Positions 35,149 through 44,067 of a stretch of 52,058 nucleotides of DNA are shown one piece after another (the stretch's first letter is position 1; each line of letters begins with the position of its first letter). The stretch comes from Planctomycetota bacterium (GTDB lineage: Bacteria; Planctomycetota; Phycisphaerae; Sedimentisphaerales; Anaerohalosphaeraceae). The stretch spans positions 1-52,058 of the forward strand of contig DUZQ01000010.1 of NCBI GenBank assembly GCA_013349435.1, read 5' to 3'. The notes under the pieces are model-generated. The model ran no database searches and was not told the origin of the DNA. It saw nothing but the letters and a program-made list of their open reading frames with translations. A program made the translations under genes and the position numbers.

Positions 35149-36918
35149 TTATCGGACACAAACTTTCTGCGCGGCCTCGAGGCAGTTTCGCATTCCTTCA
35201 TTCGGATAGTGTCTTTGCATCGCCGCCGCGACCAGACCGACGAACATCGGGTGGGGCCGAAGCGGACGCGAGGTAAAACACGGATGTGCCTGAGTACCCA
35301 TAAAAAAAGGATGCGACCGAATCTCTAAAATCTGCATAATCGGCAGATTCGGTGCCTTTCCCGAAAAGACAAGTCCCGCCTCCTGGAGCCGCTCGATATA
35401 ACGCGGGTCAACTTCATACCTGTGGCGGAACCGCATACGTACAGTATCGGACTTGGCAAACAGTCGCCATGCTAAAGTGTCCCGCTTAAGTTCGATATCC
35501 CTGCCACCCAAGCGCATATTACCACCGAGTCCTTCTATCTTCTTTTGCTCGGGTAGAATATCTATCACACGCTCGGTGCATTTAGAGTCCAGTTCGCCGC
35601 TGCCGGCATCTTTGAGTCCGCAGACGTTTCTGGCAAATTCTATGACCGCCATCTGAAAGCCGAAGCAAAGTCCCAGATAAGGTACGCTATTTTCTCTTGC
35701 GCATTTTATACAGGCAATCTTGCCGTCCGTGCCTCGTGTCCCGAATCCGCCGGGGACGATAATGCCGTCAATATCAGCCAGATGGTCGGCGGCATTTTCG
35801 TCCCGAACAGATGTTGTTTCAATCCACCTGATATTTACCTTGCAGCCCAGCGCAATACCCGAATGTTCCAGGGCCTTTAGTATCGAAGCGTAGCTGTCGC
35901 GAACGGATGTGTATTTGCCCGTTATCCCAACCGTTACTTCGTGGGTCTCAGCTCCAATCTTATCGACAAAATCACACCACTTCGCCCAGGCTCGTCGCTC
36001 ATGGCGCAGGTTTATTCTATTTTCAATCTTCAACATCCGCAACACCTCAAAGTCCAGCCCGCACTGGCGCAGCATCGAAGGTATCATATAGACGCTCGCC
36101 GAGTCGTGCATACTAAAGACCCGCTCCAGCGGTACGTTACTGAAGACGCTTATTTTTTGTCTTACCTGTTCGCTTACGGGACTTTCGGCCCTGCAGGCGA
36201 TAATGTCCGGCTGAATGCCCATCTGCATCATCTGCTTGACACCTAACTGTGCGGCCTTGGATTTCTGCTCGCCGAGCGTTTTCGGCTCCAAAATATAGGT
36301 CAGTCCCACGAAACAACAGCTTCCGGGTCCTTCCTCGTAAGCCAATTCGCGCATCGCCTCGATATAGAATGCGTTTTCCAGGTCGCCGACCGTCCCCCCT
36401 AATTCGACAAAAACAATATCGGCATCTGTATCCATGGCCAGGTGCCTGAGTTTCAGCTTGACCTCGCCGGTAACATGCGGAATCATCTGTACATCCCGGC
36501 CGAGGTAATCACCGTGACGTTCCTTATCCAGAATTGACCGGTATATCTGACCGCTCGTCGTGAAATTTTCTCTTGTTAAATTCTGGTCGAGCATTCTCTC
36601 ATACGTGCCGAGGTCCATATCGCACTCCATACCGTCATCCAGTACGAATACCTCACCGTGGCGGAACGGATTCAGCGTACCCGAATCGATGTTCAGATAA
36701 CCTTCCAGTTTGATGGGTGCGACCTTAAGTCCCTTGTCCTGCATCAGCTTGGCCAGACAGGAAGAAAATATCCCCTTGCCTAACCCGCTCATTACCGTAC
36801 CCATAACGACAACGTACTTAGCCTTGCCTTTTTTATATCCCTCGGGTATCGGTGAAAAATATTCAGTATCCGTCGAAACATCGCTGACGCCGGCCAACAG
36901 TTCCTCGCTCTTTGCCAT
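35149..36918 (-). CDS. pyrG: CTP synthase, divergent
   Basis: This 589-residue amidoligase makes CTP from UTP, ATP and glutamine. The synthetase domain (about 30-300) has VMGTVMSGLGKGIFSS, KLEGYLNIDSGTLNPFRHG (usually KIDPYLNVDPGTM) and ECDMDLGTYERM. The glutaminase domain (about 325-580) has the nucleophile in LGLCFGFQMAV. Near the C-terminus, the usual QFHPE reads QAHPCFTSRP, so the catalytic His is kept but the third triad residue, Glu, is Cys. The N-terminus carries about 35 extra residues. ATG at 36918 is preferred over a GTG 15 nt upstream. The gene follows the GH127 gene by 40 nt and might share its transcript. Confidence 0.93.
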   Translation of the reverse strand: MAKSEELLAGVSDVSTDTEYFSPIPEGYKKGKAKYVVVMGTVMSGLGKGIFSSCLAKLMQDKGLKVAPIKLEGYLNIDSGTLNPFRHGEVFVLDDGMECDMDLGTYERMLDQNLTRENFTTSGQIYRSILDKERHGDYLGRDVQMIPHVTGEVKLKLRHLAMDTDADIVFVELGGTVGDLENAFYIEAMRELAYEEGPGSCCFVGLTYILEPKTLGEQKSKAAQLGVKQMMQMGIQPDIIACRAESPVSEQVRQKISVFSNVPLERVFSMHDSASVYMIPSMLRQCGLDFEVLRMLKIENRINLRHERRAWAKWCDFVDKIGAETHEVTVGITGKYTSVRDSYASILKALEHSGIALGCKVNIRWIETTSVRDENAADHLADIDGIIVPGGFGTRGTDGKIACIKCARENSVPYLGLCFGFQMAVIEFARNVCGLKDAGSGELDSKCTERVIDILPEQKKIEGLGGNMRLGGRDIELKRDTLAWRLFAKSDTVRMRFRHRYEVDPRYIERLQEAGLVFSGKAPNLPIMQILEIRSHPFFMGTQAHPCFTSRPLRPHPMFVGLVAAAMQRHYPNEGMRNCLEAAQKVCVR

Positions 36919-36958
36919 AATCCCAAGCCCCACTTATCTCAGATTCCAAAATTACGAT

Positions 36959-39355
36959 TCACAATACTTTCCATTCCATAACACCGCTCGAAAATCCTTC
37001 CTGAAGCTGGACCTCAAGTCGAAGAGCGTCCGTTTTGATGGTCTCGAATGTTACCTTATTGTACTTGTCTTTATCAACCCCGTATCCGCTTGCCTGAGCG
37101 ACCGGCTTCCACTGACCATCATGCCTGTAAGACACCTGCCACGACTTCGGCACCCGGCATTGACCCCTTCCGGTATCGTCAAACCAGTACACCTCAACCG
37201 ATGAGACCGTTGCCGAATCCTTAAAATCATACTGCAGCCACTCCAGCGTCCCCAAGTGAGGCCACCAGTGAAAGAGGGTGTTTTCTTCATCGCCGGAATG
37301 TCGCGGCTCGACCTGGTCGTTGATCGCGCTGAGCCGGGCGTTGTCCAGGTGCGATTGATAAGACGTGCTGACCTTGCTTTTGGAAGCAATCGTCGGAGCG
37401 GGCAAAGGGTTTGCCGCCTCTATAGTACGCGCCAACCACACAGCCATAGGCCCGGCCCCGCGGTGGGCCCATGCGTAATATGGGATCGCCTGAAAGGGTT
37501 GATTCTTTTGAATCAAGGCATCGTCACTATCCAGTTGGAGGTCCTTTGCCGTGCCCTTAATAACCACGACACCTTTCAGCAAATCTTTATGGTACTTGGC
37601 CTCTAATACAACATTATCACCCAATACAAGATTTCGCACATGCCCGGCGTTGTCCACACCCTCGGCGCAGTAAACTATCGGCCCGCGCTGAAGTACGATT
37701 TTGCCGATATCATCTTTAACATTACCATGCGCTTCAACGCGTCGAATCGGCATCGGCAAATTCAGTTCGATCACGTCGACCTTGCGCCACTTTCTGTTTA
37801 TCACCGCAAATCCCTTATCCGGCAAAATCTTTGCTTCCTTGCCGTTAATCTTAAGCTTCGCCCCGGTGTCGATGTTATCTATATACCTGTACAAATCACT
37901 CGGCACAGGCGCCCCTTGCGCCCATCCTGGAATGCGCACAGCAACAGTAAATTCCTCCGGCTGCCGGGGTTCCACCGTAATCCTCACACGCCCTTGCCAT
38001 GGATAACGTGTCTGCTGGACAAGTTTGACACTGTTTTGTCCCCGTTTAATCGTTCCACTGCCGCCAACGAAAAGATTAACATAAATACAGTCGTCGCGTT
38101 GAGCGTAGATATATCCTGCAATCGACGGCACAAAACGAACGATATTTGTCGGACAGCACGCACAGCCGAACCACTCACTTCTCTGATAACCACCCCGGGA
38201 CTCAAGAGGATTCGGATAAAAGAACGTGTTGCCCTGAAGTGATATTCCGGAAAGAAAACCGTTATAGATTACCCGTTCCAGAACATCGATGTATTTCGCA
38301 TCTCCGTGAAGCAGAAACAGTCGATGGTTCCACATTGCATTTGCAACCGCTGCACATGTTTCGTTGTAGGCGCTTGCGTTCGGCAGTTCGTAGTCCTCGC
38401 CGAACGATTCTCCACTATGTCTTGCCCCCACGCCGCCTGTTATGTATTGCCTTTTGGAAACCACATTTTCCCAGATTTTGTCAATCGCCTTGATATAGCC
38501 GTTATCCCCGGTCAAGGCGGCTACGTCGGCCATACCACAATACATATACTCCGCCCGCACGGCGTGACCCACCGCGCGGGTCTGCTCGATGACGGGCAAA
38601 TGGTCCTGGCAGTAAGGCCCGTAGATTTTTCTTAAATCCTTCCTTCCCCGCCAATCCAGAAAAGACCCGGCCAGATTCAAATATTTCTGTTGGCCGGTTA
38701 CCTGATACAGTTTTACAAGCCCTACTTCAATTTCCTGATGACCCGGAACATCAATCCTGCCGTCTTTGCCGAATACCGAATCTATGTAGTTTGCAAGCCT
38801 TATCGCCACATCAAGAATTTTGCGTTTTCCCGTTGCCTGATAATAAGCAACGGCCGCCTCGAAAAAATGCCCCGCGCAATACAATTCATGCATATTACGA
38901 ATATTCGTCCAGCGTTTGTCGGGCTGCTTTTTCGGCACCGAATAATGCGTATACAGATAGCCGTCTTGCCACTGGGCCGAGGCAATCTTATCAATCACAC
39001 CATCCACGTATGCCTCAAGCTTTGCATCAGGATGAATACTGAGCGAATAAGCCGCCCCTTCTATCACCTTGTAAACATCGGAATCGTTAAAATATATGCC
39101 CTCGAAATCTCCTTCCATCAGGCCGCCCGCCTTGGCGAAATTGCTTATCCTGCCCGTCTCCTCGCATTTCTTAAAGGCATAAGGAATTGTAACCTTTCGA
39201 TTTGTCTCAAGGCGGGGCGACCAGAACTCGTCGGCTATTGTAACTGCCGTAAAAGGCACCCCTCTTACTATCTCACCTGCCGCATGGGCGGCAAAACCCG
39301 CCGGCAAACCAACTAAAAGGACAAAGACCGCAGATAAATTTTTGCTGTTACTCAT
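36959..39355 (-). CDS. Secreted GH127 (DUF1680) beta-L-arabinofuranosidase-like glycosidase
   Basis: This 798-residue exported enzyme has a signal peptide (AVFVLLVGLPAGFAAHAAG). An (alpha/alpha)6 barrel typical of GH127 follows (about residues 30-470) with NASAYNETCAAVANAMWNHR and EWFGCACCPTNIVRF, the latter holding the Cys nucleophile and zinc ligands. A beta-sandwich domain (about 470-620) and a C-terminal discoidin-like region (about 690-798, DSATVSSVEVYWFDDTG) complete it. Members remove terminal beta-L-arabinofuranose from plant glycans and glycoproteins. AGGAG lies 6 nt before the ATG. This fits a heterotroph that degrades plant or algal polysaccharide. Confidence 0.92.
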   Translation of the reverse strand: MSNSKNLSAVFVLLVGLPAGFAAHAAGEIVRGVPFTAVTIADEFWSPRLETNRKVTIPYAFKKCEETGRISNFAKAGGLMEGDFEGIYFNDSDVYKVIEGAAYSLSIHPDAKLEAYVDGVIDKIASAQWQDGYLYTHYSVPKKQPDKRWTNIRNMHELYCAGHFFEAAVAYYQATGKRKILDVAIRLANYIDSVFGKDGRIDVPGHQEIEVGLVKLYQVTGQQKYLNLAGSFLDWRGRKDLRKIYGPYCQDHLPVIEQTRAVGHAVRAEYMYCGMADVAALTGDNGYIKAIDKIWENVVSKRQYITGGVGARHSGESFGEDYELPNASAYNETCAAVANAMWNHRLFLLHGDAKYIDVLERVIYNGFLSGISLQGNTFFYPNPLESRGGYQRSEWFGCACCPTNIVRFVPSIAGYIYAQRDDCIYVNLFVGGSGTIKRGQNSVKLVQQTRYPWQGRVRITVEPRQPEEFTVAVRIPGWAQGAPVPSDLYRYIDNIDTGAKLKINGKEAKILPDKGFAVINRKWRKVDVIELNLPMPIRRVEAHGNVKDDIGKIVLQRGPIVYCAEGVDNAGHVRNLVLGDNVVLEAKYHKDLLKGVVVIKGTAKDLQLDSDDALIQKNQPFQAIPYYAWAHRGAGPMAVWLARTIEAANPLPAPTIASKSKVSTSYQSHLDNARLSAINDQVEPRHSGDEENTLFHWWPHLGTLEWLQYDFKDSATVSSVEVYWFDDTGRGQCRVPKSWQVSYRHDGQWKPVAQASGYGVDKDKYNKVTFETIKTDALRLEVQLQEGFSSGVMEWKVL

Positions 39356-39458
39356 TTAATCTCCTCTAATTTCCTGCCACAGAGATTATTCATTTTTTTT
39401 TACGCCACAGAGAATATTTCCTTGTTCATATTTAAAGAGCAAGAGTCATTTCTACATC

Positions 39459-40232
39459 TTAAAAACAAATTTCGCGCAAGGCCAACGTCTCCATAAGACT
39501 TGGCTCCGAACCGAATAGCGAATACGCTGTGATATTCATCGAATCTAATTTTTTAAGAACCTCTTTTCGCTCTGATCCCGGAATATTGTATTTCGTCATG
39601 ATATTCTGATCCTTATAAGGCGGAACTTGCTCATAATCAGCAAAAATCCATTCATTTTCGCTGTTTGGTTTAACACAAAATAAATATTCGCTTTGTTGCA
39701 AAAAGTGTGTACGAGCAGTTTTTATGGAAGGACCAATAGTATGAATACGTGGTTCGTTACCGCTCCACTCCTTTGCGTTTCCACAATATTCCCTGTAGAA
39801 AAAGATTGACACATGTTCGGCTTCAGAATTTATATCTCTAAAAGCAAAGAAAGCTGCTATATAAGGTGATTTTGTCCAGTCGGTTAAAGGGCTGGGGAAT
39901 CCATTGTGCCTAAGATATGCCATGAATTCGTAAGCGGGTAATTCAAGGTCTTTTTCACAAAATATCTTTTTATTCAGGTCCCATTTTGTTCCGATGCATG
40001 TTGCTACATATTCGCGAGCAATTTTTACTTTTGTGATATAGCCGGAAAGCTTCATCTCTTTCTTTATCCTATCGAGGGTTGATTCAAGATGATATTTGGA
40101 ATCGCCTACTCCTCTAAAAAGCGGATAGGATACATTTGACGATGCTTGTCCTTGAAGTCTTTTTGTCTCGTTGTCAATCTCTGCCAAGGCTTGTTCGAAT
40201 TCTTCCCAGGATTTGAGTGTTCGTTCTTCCAT
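39459..40232 (-). CDS. FRG-domain protein
   Basis: This 257-residue protein contains the FRG signature: YPLFRGVGDSKYHLESTLDR near residue 40, followed by FMAYLRHNGFPSPLTDWTKS and PYIAAFFAFRDI. FRG domains are widespread, often in mobile or defence settings, and have no established biochemical role. Here it lies between GH127 and kdsB, with dispersed CCACAGAG-type short repeats on either side (39373-39415 and 40290-40320). The ATG at 40232 is preferred over a GTG nine nucleotides earlier. Confidence 0.8.
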   Translation of the reverse strand: MEERTLKSWEEFEQALAEIDNETKRLQGQASSNVSYPLFRGVGDSKYHLESTLDRIKKEMKLSGYITKVKIAREYVATCIGTKWDLNKKIFCEKDLELPAYEFMAYLRHNGFPSPLTDWTKSPYIAAFFAFRDINSEAEHVSIFFYREYCGNAKEWSGNEPRIHTIGPSIKTARTHFLQQSEYLFCVKPNSENEWIFADYEQVPPYKDQNIMTKYNIPGSERKEVLKKLDSMNITAYSLFGSEPSLMETLALREICF

Positions 40233-40299
40233 TAGTATCACTCGGTTTATAATATAAATTTCTTTTTCTCTGTTATCTGTGCCCTTTGTGGCTAAAAAA

Positions 40300-41169
40300 T
40301 TAATTGTCTCCTTTGTGGCTGTTTTTATATCTTTTCACAAACGCCGCATACTGCTCGGGCGTATCAATGCCTTCCCAGGCGTGCTCGACTTTGCCGGTCA
40401 TAATCGAAAAGCCATGCTCTATCGCGCGGAGCTGCTCAAGCTTCTCACATTTTTCGAGTTCGCCCTGCGGCAACGTCGTAAATTTGAGCAGGAAATCTTT
40501 ACGGTAGGTATAAATCCCAAGATGCCTCAGATAACCGGCTATCTTGCCGATACCCCCGGCCCGCCGGTCGTACGGTATCGGCAACCGAGAAAAGTAAATC
40601 GCCCTGCCGATATCGTGTTGCGTATTGCGTGTTGCGTGTTGCTTATTGCGTATTGCGTCTTGTGCGTTGTCATTCCTGCGAAGGCAGGAATCCATTTTTT
40701 CTTTCTCATACGACGCGTCACGTACAACGCATGACAAGATAACGACCTTGACGATATTCGGGTCGAGAATCTGCTCTTTATCGGTAAAATCCGCGACCAA
40801 CGTAGCCATATCCGCATTACTTTTCTGCAAGAGCCCAACAAGCTTGTCGATATTCGCAGGTTCAATCTCGGGCTCGTCAGCCTGCAGGTTCACGATTATC
40901 TCGGCGTCGATATCGCGTACGGCCTCGGCGATTCGGTCGGCCCCACTCCGGTGAGCCGCCGAGGTCATAACGCAATCGGCCCCGAAGCTCGCGCAGGCTG
41001 CCATTACCTTCTCGCTGTCGGTTGCTATGAGCACCTTTTCGACCATTTTGGCGCACAAGGCCCGCTCGTATGTATGCTGGACGAGGAATTTGCCGGTATC
41101 TTTGGCGAGAACTTTGGCCTCGAATCGAGTTGACCCGTAGCGAGCAGGTATTACGGCTAATACTTTCAC
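40300..41169 (-). CDS. kdsB: 3-deoxy-manno-octulosonate cytidylyltransferase with an insertion
   Basis: This 289-residue enzyme activates KDO with CTP for lipopolysaccharide synthesis. Family motifs are clear: VIPARYGSTRFEAKVLAKDTGK, GADCVMTSAAHRSGADRIAEA, NLQADEPEIEP, and GRAIYFSRLPIPYDR. Typical KdsB is about 250 residues. Here roughly 40 residues (about 144-186) lie between NIVKVV and GRAIYFSR and are encoded by a palindromic repeat element inserted in frame. The C-terminus (NSHKGDN) also runs into a short dispersed repeat. The insertion falls in a loop between strands, so activity may survive. A promoter lies at 41226-41254. Confidence 0.93.
   Translation of the reverse strand: MKVLAVIPARYGSTRFEAKVLAKDTGKFLVQHTYERALCAKMVEKVLIATDSEKVMAACASFGADCVMTSAAHRSGADRIAEAVRDIDAEIIVNLQADEPEIEPANIDKLVGLLQKSNADMATLVADFTDKEQILDPNIVKVVILSCVVRDASYEKEKMDSCLRRNDNAQDAIRNKQHATRNTQHDIGRAIYFSRLPIPYDRRAGGIGKIAGYLRHLGIYTYRKDFLLKFTTLPQGELEKCEKLEQLRAIEHGFSIMTGKVEHAWEGIDTPEQYAAFVKRYKNSHKGDN
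40612..40740. repeat. In-frame REP-like element plus 7-bp tandem repeats inside kdsB
   Basis: Part of the insert (40669-40694) reads GTCATTCCTGCG and then AGGCAGGAATCCA, the same family as the intergenic REP-like elements. Next to it (40615-40667) is a run of GCGTATT/GCGTGTT repeats. Both read through in frame, adding about 40 residues such as MDSCLRRNDN and HATRNTQH to KdsB. Confidence 0.8.
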
Positions 41170-41597
41170 AAAACCTTCCCGGCAGCAGTTTTCAATAAAT
41201 TCGGTCTCAAAACCACTGCCCGATTATATTAAACCGAATCCGGCAGCCTGTCAAGCCCCGCAGAAATAAATTATCCGCTCCCTGTCATTCTGACCCCTTC
41301 TCTTCGCTCAAGGACGGGCTTTAAAAAAGATTATGAGTCAACGCGAAGTGAATTTATATTTATAATCGATGTTAAACACCTGGCCCTGTTCATTTGGAAG
41401 AACCGTTACTTTCCTGACAAAAAGAAGAAAATATTGCTTGCAGCTACGAAAAAGGCCTCTGGGATTGTTATGATAAAACCGGTATAAAATGGTTTTTTCA
41501 AGAAATGCCCTGTTTTCATCCGACATAAGGTATGATATATAGGTGTTATTAGGCTGAGATATACATAGAAAAAAGCCTATTATTGTCGTAAAAAGGC
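41170..41597. other. Gap between kdsB and the scaffold/Fix region
   Basis: This stretch holds the kdsB promoter on the left and leads to a plus-strand promoter on the right. A TCATTCTGAC...  fragment near 41285 resembles a broken repeat element. One minus-strand frame (41338-41646) is open for 102 codons but looks unlike a protein and overlaps the plus-strand promoter, so I do not call it. Confidence 0.4.
41226..41254 (-). promoter_or_regulatory. Promoter of kdsB
   Basis: On the minus strand a perfect TTGACA (41254-41249), a 17-nt spacer and TAATAT (41231-41226) lie about 57 nt before the kdsB ATG. Confidence 0.65.
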
Positions 41598-41626
41598 TTG
41601 ACGAATCGATTTTGTGCCCATATAAT
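41598..41626 (+). promoter_or_regulatory. Promoter of the small-protein/HEAT gene cluster
   Basis: TTGACG (41598-41603), a 17-nt spacer and a perfect TATAAT (41621-41626) give a near-consensus sigma70 promoter. Transcription would start near 41633, about 74 nt before the first gene of the cluster. No operator symmetry is evident. Confidence 0.75.
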
Positions 41627-41706
41627 AGCATTTGGTGCGTTGCCAAAGTTTTGTAAGAACATAAAAACGTCCTTTGCTTAATAAATGAAGTTAGGAGACG
41701 AGCTGA

Positions 41707-41874
41707 ATGGGAGCAATTGGATTAGCATTGCTTGGTATGGTTATCGGAGCGGCGGGAACGGAGATTCTTCGCGCAAACAGGCCCGAAGTAATCGACAAAG
41801 TGGAAAATGCTGCAAAGGGTTTTGTGGATTCGGTTTTCCCCTCAAGGTCTGAAGAGGAAAAAACAAGCAAATAA
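41707..41874 (+). CDS. 55-residue glycine-rich membrane-type small protein
   Basis: A 55-codon gene begins MGAIGLALLGMVIGAAGTEI, a Gly/Ala-rich hydrophobic helix with GxxxG spacing. An amphipathic, charged tail follows (LRANRPEVIDKVENAAKGFV ... SEEEKTSK). GGAG lies 9 nt before the ATG and a strong promoter 80 nt upstream. The same layout, small-residue helix then a K/R turn then an amphipathic helix, recurs in the proteins at 41920 and 46235. All three have Glu-Ile followed by a basic stretch and Pro at matching places. It resembles DUF6110-like small proteins in pattern only; function is unknown. Confidence 0.75.
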   Translation: MGAIGLALLGMVIGAAGTEILRANRPEVIDKVENAAKGFVDSVFPSRSEEEKTSK

Positions 41875-41919
41875 AAACCGGTTTTTATTTTGTTCAAAAA
41901 CCGGAAGAAAGGAAAGGTT

Positions 41920-42120
41920 ATGATTAAGAGTCTTGGAATTCTGATAGGCGGAGTATTTATCGGCGCCGTGGGCGTGGAAATCATTCGTAAGAAGTACCCC
42001 GAATCCTTAGACAAGCTGTATGCAAAAACCTGCGAGATGGCATCGGGGGCGAAAGAGGCCTTCAAAAAGGGGTATGATAGCGCCGTCCGGCCCCGGCAGA
42101 GTGCCCAGGCAGGTGCCTGA
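41920..42120 (+). CDS. 66-residue glycine-rich membrane-type small protein (module 1)
   Basis: The protein begins MIKSLGILIGGVFIGAVGVE, a helix with GGxxxGxxG spacing, then IIRKKYPESLDKLYAKTC and an amphipathic tail rich in Lys and Ala (GAKEAFKKGYDSAV). It is clearly paralogous to the protein at 46235, with the opening 20 residues differing at only three or four positions. AGGAAAGG lies 5 nt before the ATG at 41920. The pattern recalls DUF6110 and the small DUF1490/PacL proteins that scaffold metal pumps in mycobacteria; that analogy is inference from layout. Confidence 0.85.
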   Translation: MIKSLGILIGGVFIGAVGVEIIRKKYPESLDKLYAKTCEMASGAKEAFKKGYDSAVRPRQSAQAGA

Positions 42121-42214
42121 TAACAAGTTTTGATTTCTGTTGGGATATTGGAACGCACTGATTGTAAATTTTGCGCCAAACACCAATAAGATTTGAATAA
42201 AAGAGAACTGAAAT

Positions 42215-42550
42215 ATGGCTACACGCCGAAAACAGCAAGCCGGGCCTTCTCAAGTCATTGGGGCCGTGTCCAAATTCGCCGGTGTTCTGGTCGGAACCGC
42301 AGTGGTTACCGGCAGGCGTATTATTAAAACGGTGTCTCAGCCAGACCAAGGGCGTCAGGCCAAGCCGGGGAAAAAATCCGTACAGGCTCCAGCCGGGAAA
42401 AAGGCTACCGGAAAGACAAAGGGCCGAAAAGCAGAGAAAAAAGCAGCAAAGAAAAAAGAAACCGGCCCTGCAGGCAAGGCCAAAACAAGCCCGAAGACTT
42501 CTGAGCAATCCCCGGCAAAAAAGGGAAAGCACCGGGCCAAGATATCTTAA
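42215..42550 (+). CDS. Small protein with Gly/Ala-rich N-terminus and Lys/Ala-rich tail
   Basis: This 111-residue protein has two parts. Residues about 12-42 (SQVIGAVSKFAGVLVGTAVV then TGRRIIKTV) form a small-residue hydrophobic stretch interrupted by basic residues. Residues about 45-111 are strongly basic and low in complexity (GKKATGKTKGRKAEKKAAKK), like a histone-H1-type or phasin-F-type tail. Such tails can bind nucleic acid, acidic polymers or membranes. The N-terminal stretch is shared with the HEAT proteins at 42566 and 46480. The next gene starts 15 nt downstream. Confidence 0.8.
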   Translation: MATRRKQQAGPSQVIGAVSKFAGVLVGTAVVTGRRIIKTVSQPDQGRQAKPGKKSVQAPAGKKATGKTKGRKAEKKAAKKKETGPAGKAKTSPKTSEQSPAKKGKHRAKIS

Positions 42551-42565
42551 AAGGAGTTTAAGATA

Positions 42566-43882
42566 ATGTGCCGTGTTGATGAAGAGCCTTTGGGAATTAT
42601 GATAAGTATATCCAGAGGCGCCGGTACTTGTGTTGGAACGGTAGCGGCTGCCGGCAAAAAAATCACCGGTTTTGTGGTTGGTGGTGTAACAGCGGCAGGT
42701 CGTTTTCTTACCCGGCCAGTCGAGATTCCTGAACTGATTGCGGACGAACAGGCTGAGTCAACCCCCGGTGGATTCGGCATCGTCGTAAAAGACAGGCAGG
42801 AAACAGAGCCCAAGCAATCGGCCAAATTCCCAAGAGGTGCGCAGGACTCGGACCTTGCCACGGTGAAGGACCAATCAAAACGGCTGCAGAGCAAGGCCGA
42901 GGAGTTACAAACAGAAAACCAGGTGGTAAAGCCTCAACCATCACATTTCTTCGGTCCCGTTCAAACCGAACATAGTTTACCCACCCCGCTCGAAGAAGTT
43001 GTTGTGGTTTCTGCTGAAGAACACAGCGGTACCAGTTGGGAGACTGCTATGACCCGGGTTGGTGAAGAAAAAGTAATTGAAAGAGACAAAGAGCAACTCC
43101 ATCGTGTTGTGTCTGTGAACCGGGCGCCCACTCTTTCCGCCGTGTCAGAGAATGAGGTTCGCAAGGCGGTCTTTGAAAACACGACCGAAAGGACAATCTT
43201 CAGGATGGCACTTTCTGATATTGGCAATCAGGATGCGGCGGTCCGTGCGGATGCAGTTAAAAGAATTGCCGGCATCGGCCACGAGTTGTCGGTGAGGGTT
43301 CTTGTAAATCAGATGGTGGGTGAACCGTCGGCGCAAGTACGACAAGAGTGTGTCAAGGCCCTGGCGACACTTCAGACGACCGAAGGGCTGCGTGCGGTTG
43401 AGCAGGCATTGGGCGACCGTTCCGCCCTGGTTCGCTTAGCTGCTGTGTGGAGCTTATACCGTTCAGCAGGGGCCCAAAGCGGCCCTGCGTTGGTACGTAT
43501 GCTTTCCGATAAGGATGCGGAGATTCGACGCAGGGCCGTTACCTGTATTGGCTGGCTGGGCCGGGAACGGTTTGCCGCGGATTTATTACCGCTTCTGGAT
43601 GACCGAAGCGTTTCCGTCCGTCAGGCGGCGGCCGAAGCGATGAGCGCACTTAACTGCCGTCAGGGGGTAACCGCCCTCATTGAACACCTGAATGATCCTG
43701 AAAAAGCAGTCAGAAAGGCTGTTATTACTTCGCTGAAAACAATCACCGGCAGGAAAATGAGTGGGCCGTTTCCAAGGGATAGCAGGTCGCTTCAGCGTCT
43801 GATTGAGCGATGGCGCCAATGGTGGAAAGAGGAGCGGGGAGATGAGGATACGGCCAAACAAGCGGTAAATGCGGATGTCTGA
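42566..43882 (+). CDS. HEAT-repeat protein with Gly/Ala-rich N-terminus (module 1)
   Basis: This 438-residue protein begins with the shared segment (ISRGAGTCVGTVAAAGKKIT, then GFVVGGVTAAGRFLTRP). A low-complexity polar linker (about 55-205) follows, then five or six PBS-lyase-type HEAT repeats (about 220-410: VRADAVKRIAGIGHELSVRV, VRLAAVWSLYRSAGAQS, IRRRAVTCIGWLG). It ends with LIERWRQWWKEE. HEAT arrays bind proteins, and some modify phycobilin-type cofactors or activate radical enzymes; none of those partners is obvious here. AGGAG precedes the ATG by 9 nt. The paralogue at 46480 shares repeats and C-terminal motif. Confidence 0.9.
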   Translation: MCRVDEEPLGIMISISRGAGTCVGTVAAAGKKITGFVVGGVTAAGRFLTRPVEIPELIADEQAESTPGGFGIVVKDRQETEPKQSAKFPRGAQDSDLATVKDQSKRLQSKAEELQTENQVVKPQPSHFFGPVQTEHSLPTPLEEVVVVSAEEHSGTSWETAMTRVGEEKVIERDKEQLHRVVSVNRAPTLSAVSENEVRKAVFENTTERTIFRMALSDIGNQDAAVRADAVKRIAGIGHELSVRVLVNQMVGEPSAQVRQECVKALATLQTTEGLRAVEQALGDRSALVRLAAVWSLYRSAGAQSGPALVRMLSDKDAEIRRRAVTCIGWLGRERFAADLLPLLDDRSVSVRQAAAEAMSALNCRQGVTALIEHLNDPEKAVRKAVITSLKTITGRKMSGPFPRDSRSLQRLIERWRQWWKEERGDEDTAKQAVNADV

Positions 43883-44067
43883 TTCGGCTGAAGTTTTAGA
43901 GTGAAAGTTGCGGGAATGGTTTTTTTCAGTCTCTAAACCGGTCCCGATAAAATTGAAATTGAGGATTACAAAAGGCGCTCTTTTGATATCTATTTATGGT
44001 TGCCGACAGAAAACAGCCGTCTTCTGTTAAAAATTCCTGCCGGCAGGCAAGTAAGGGAGGTTGTTCA

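Noticed and set aside
40615..40667. CRISPR-like array in the GCGTATT/GCGTGTT repeats
   Set aside because: Repeats are only 7 bp and directly adjoining, with no spacers; no CRISPR array is seen anywhere in the window.
41338..41646. Minus-strand open frame of 102 codons before the small-protein cluster
   Set aside because: Composition is unlike a protein, there is no ribosome site, and it overlaps a near-consensus plus-strand promoter at 41598-41626.
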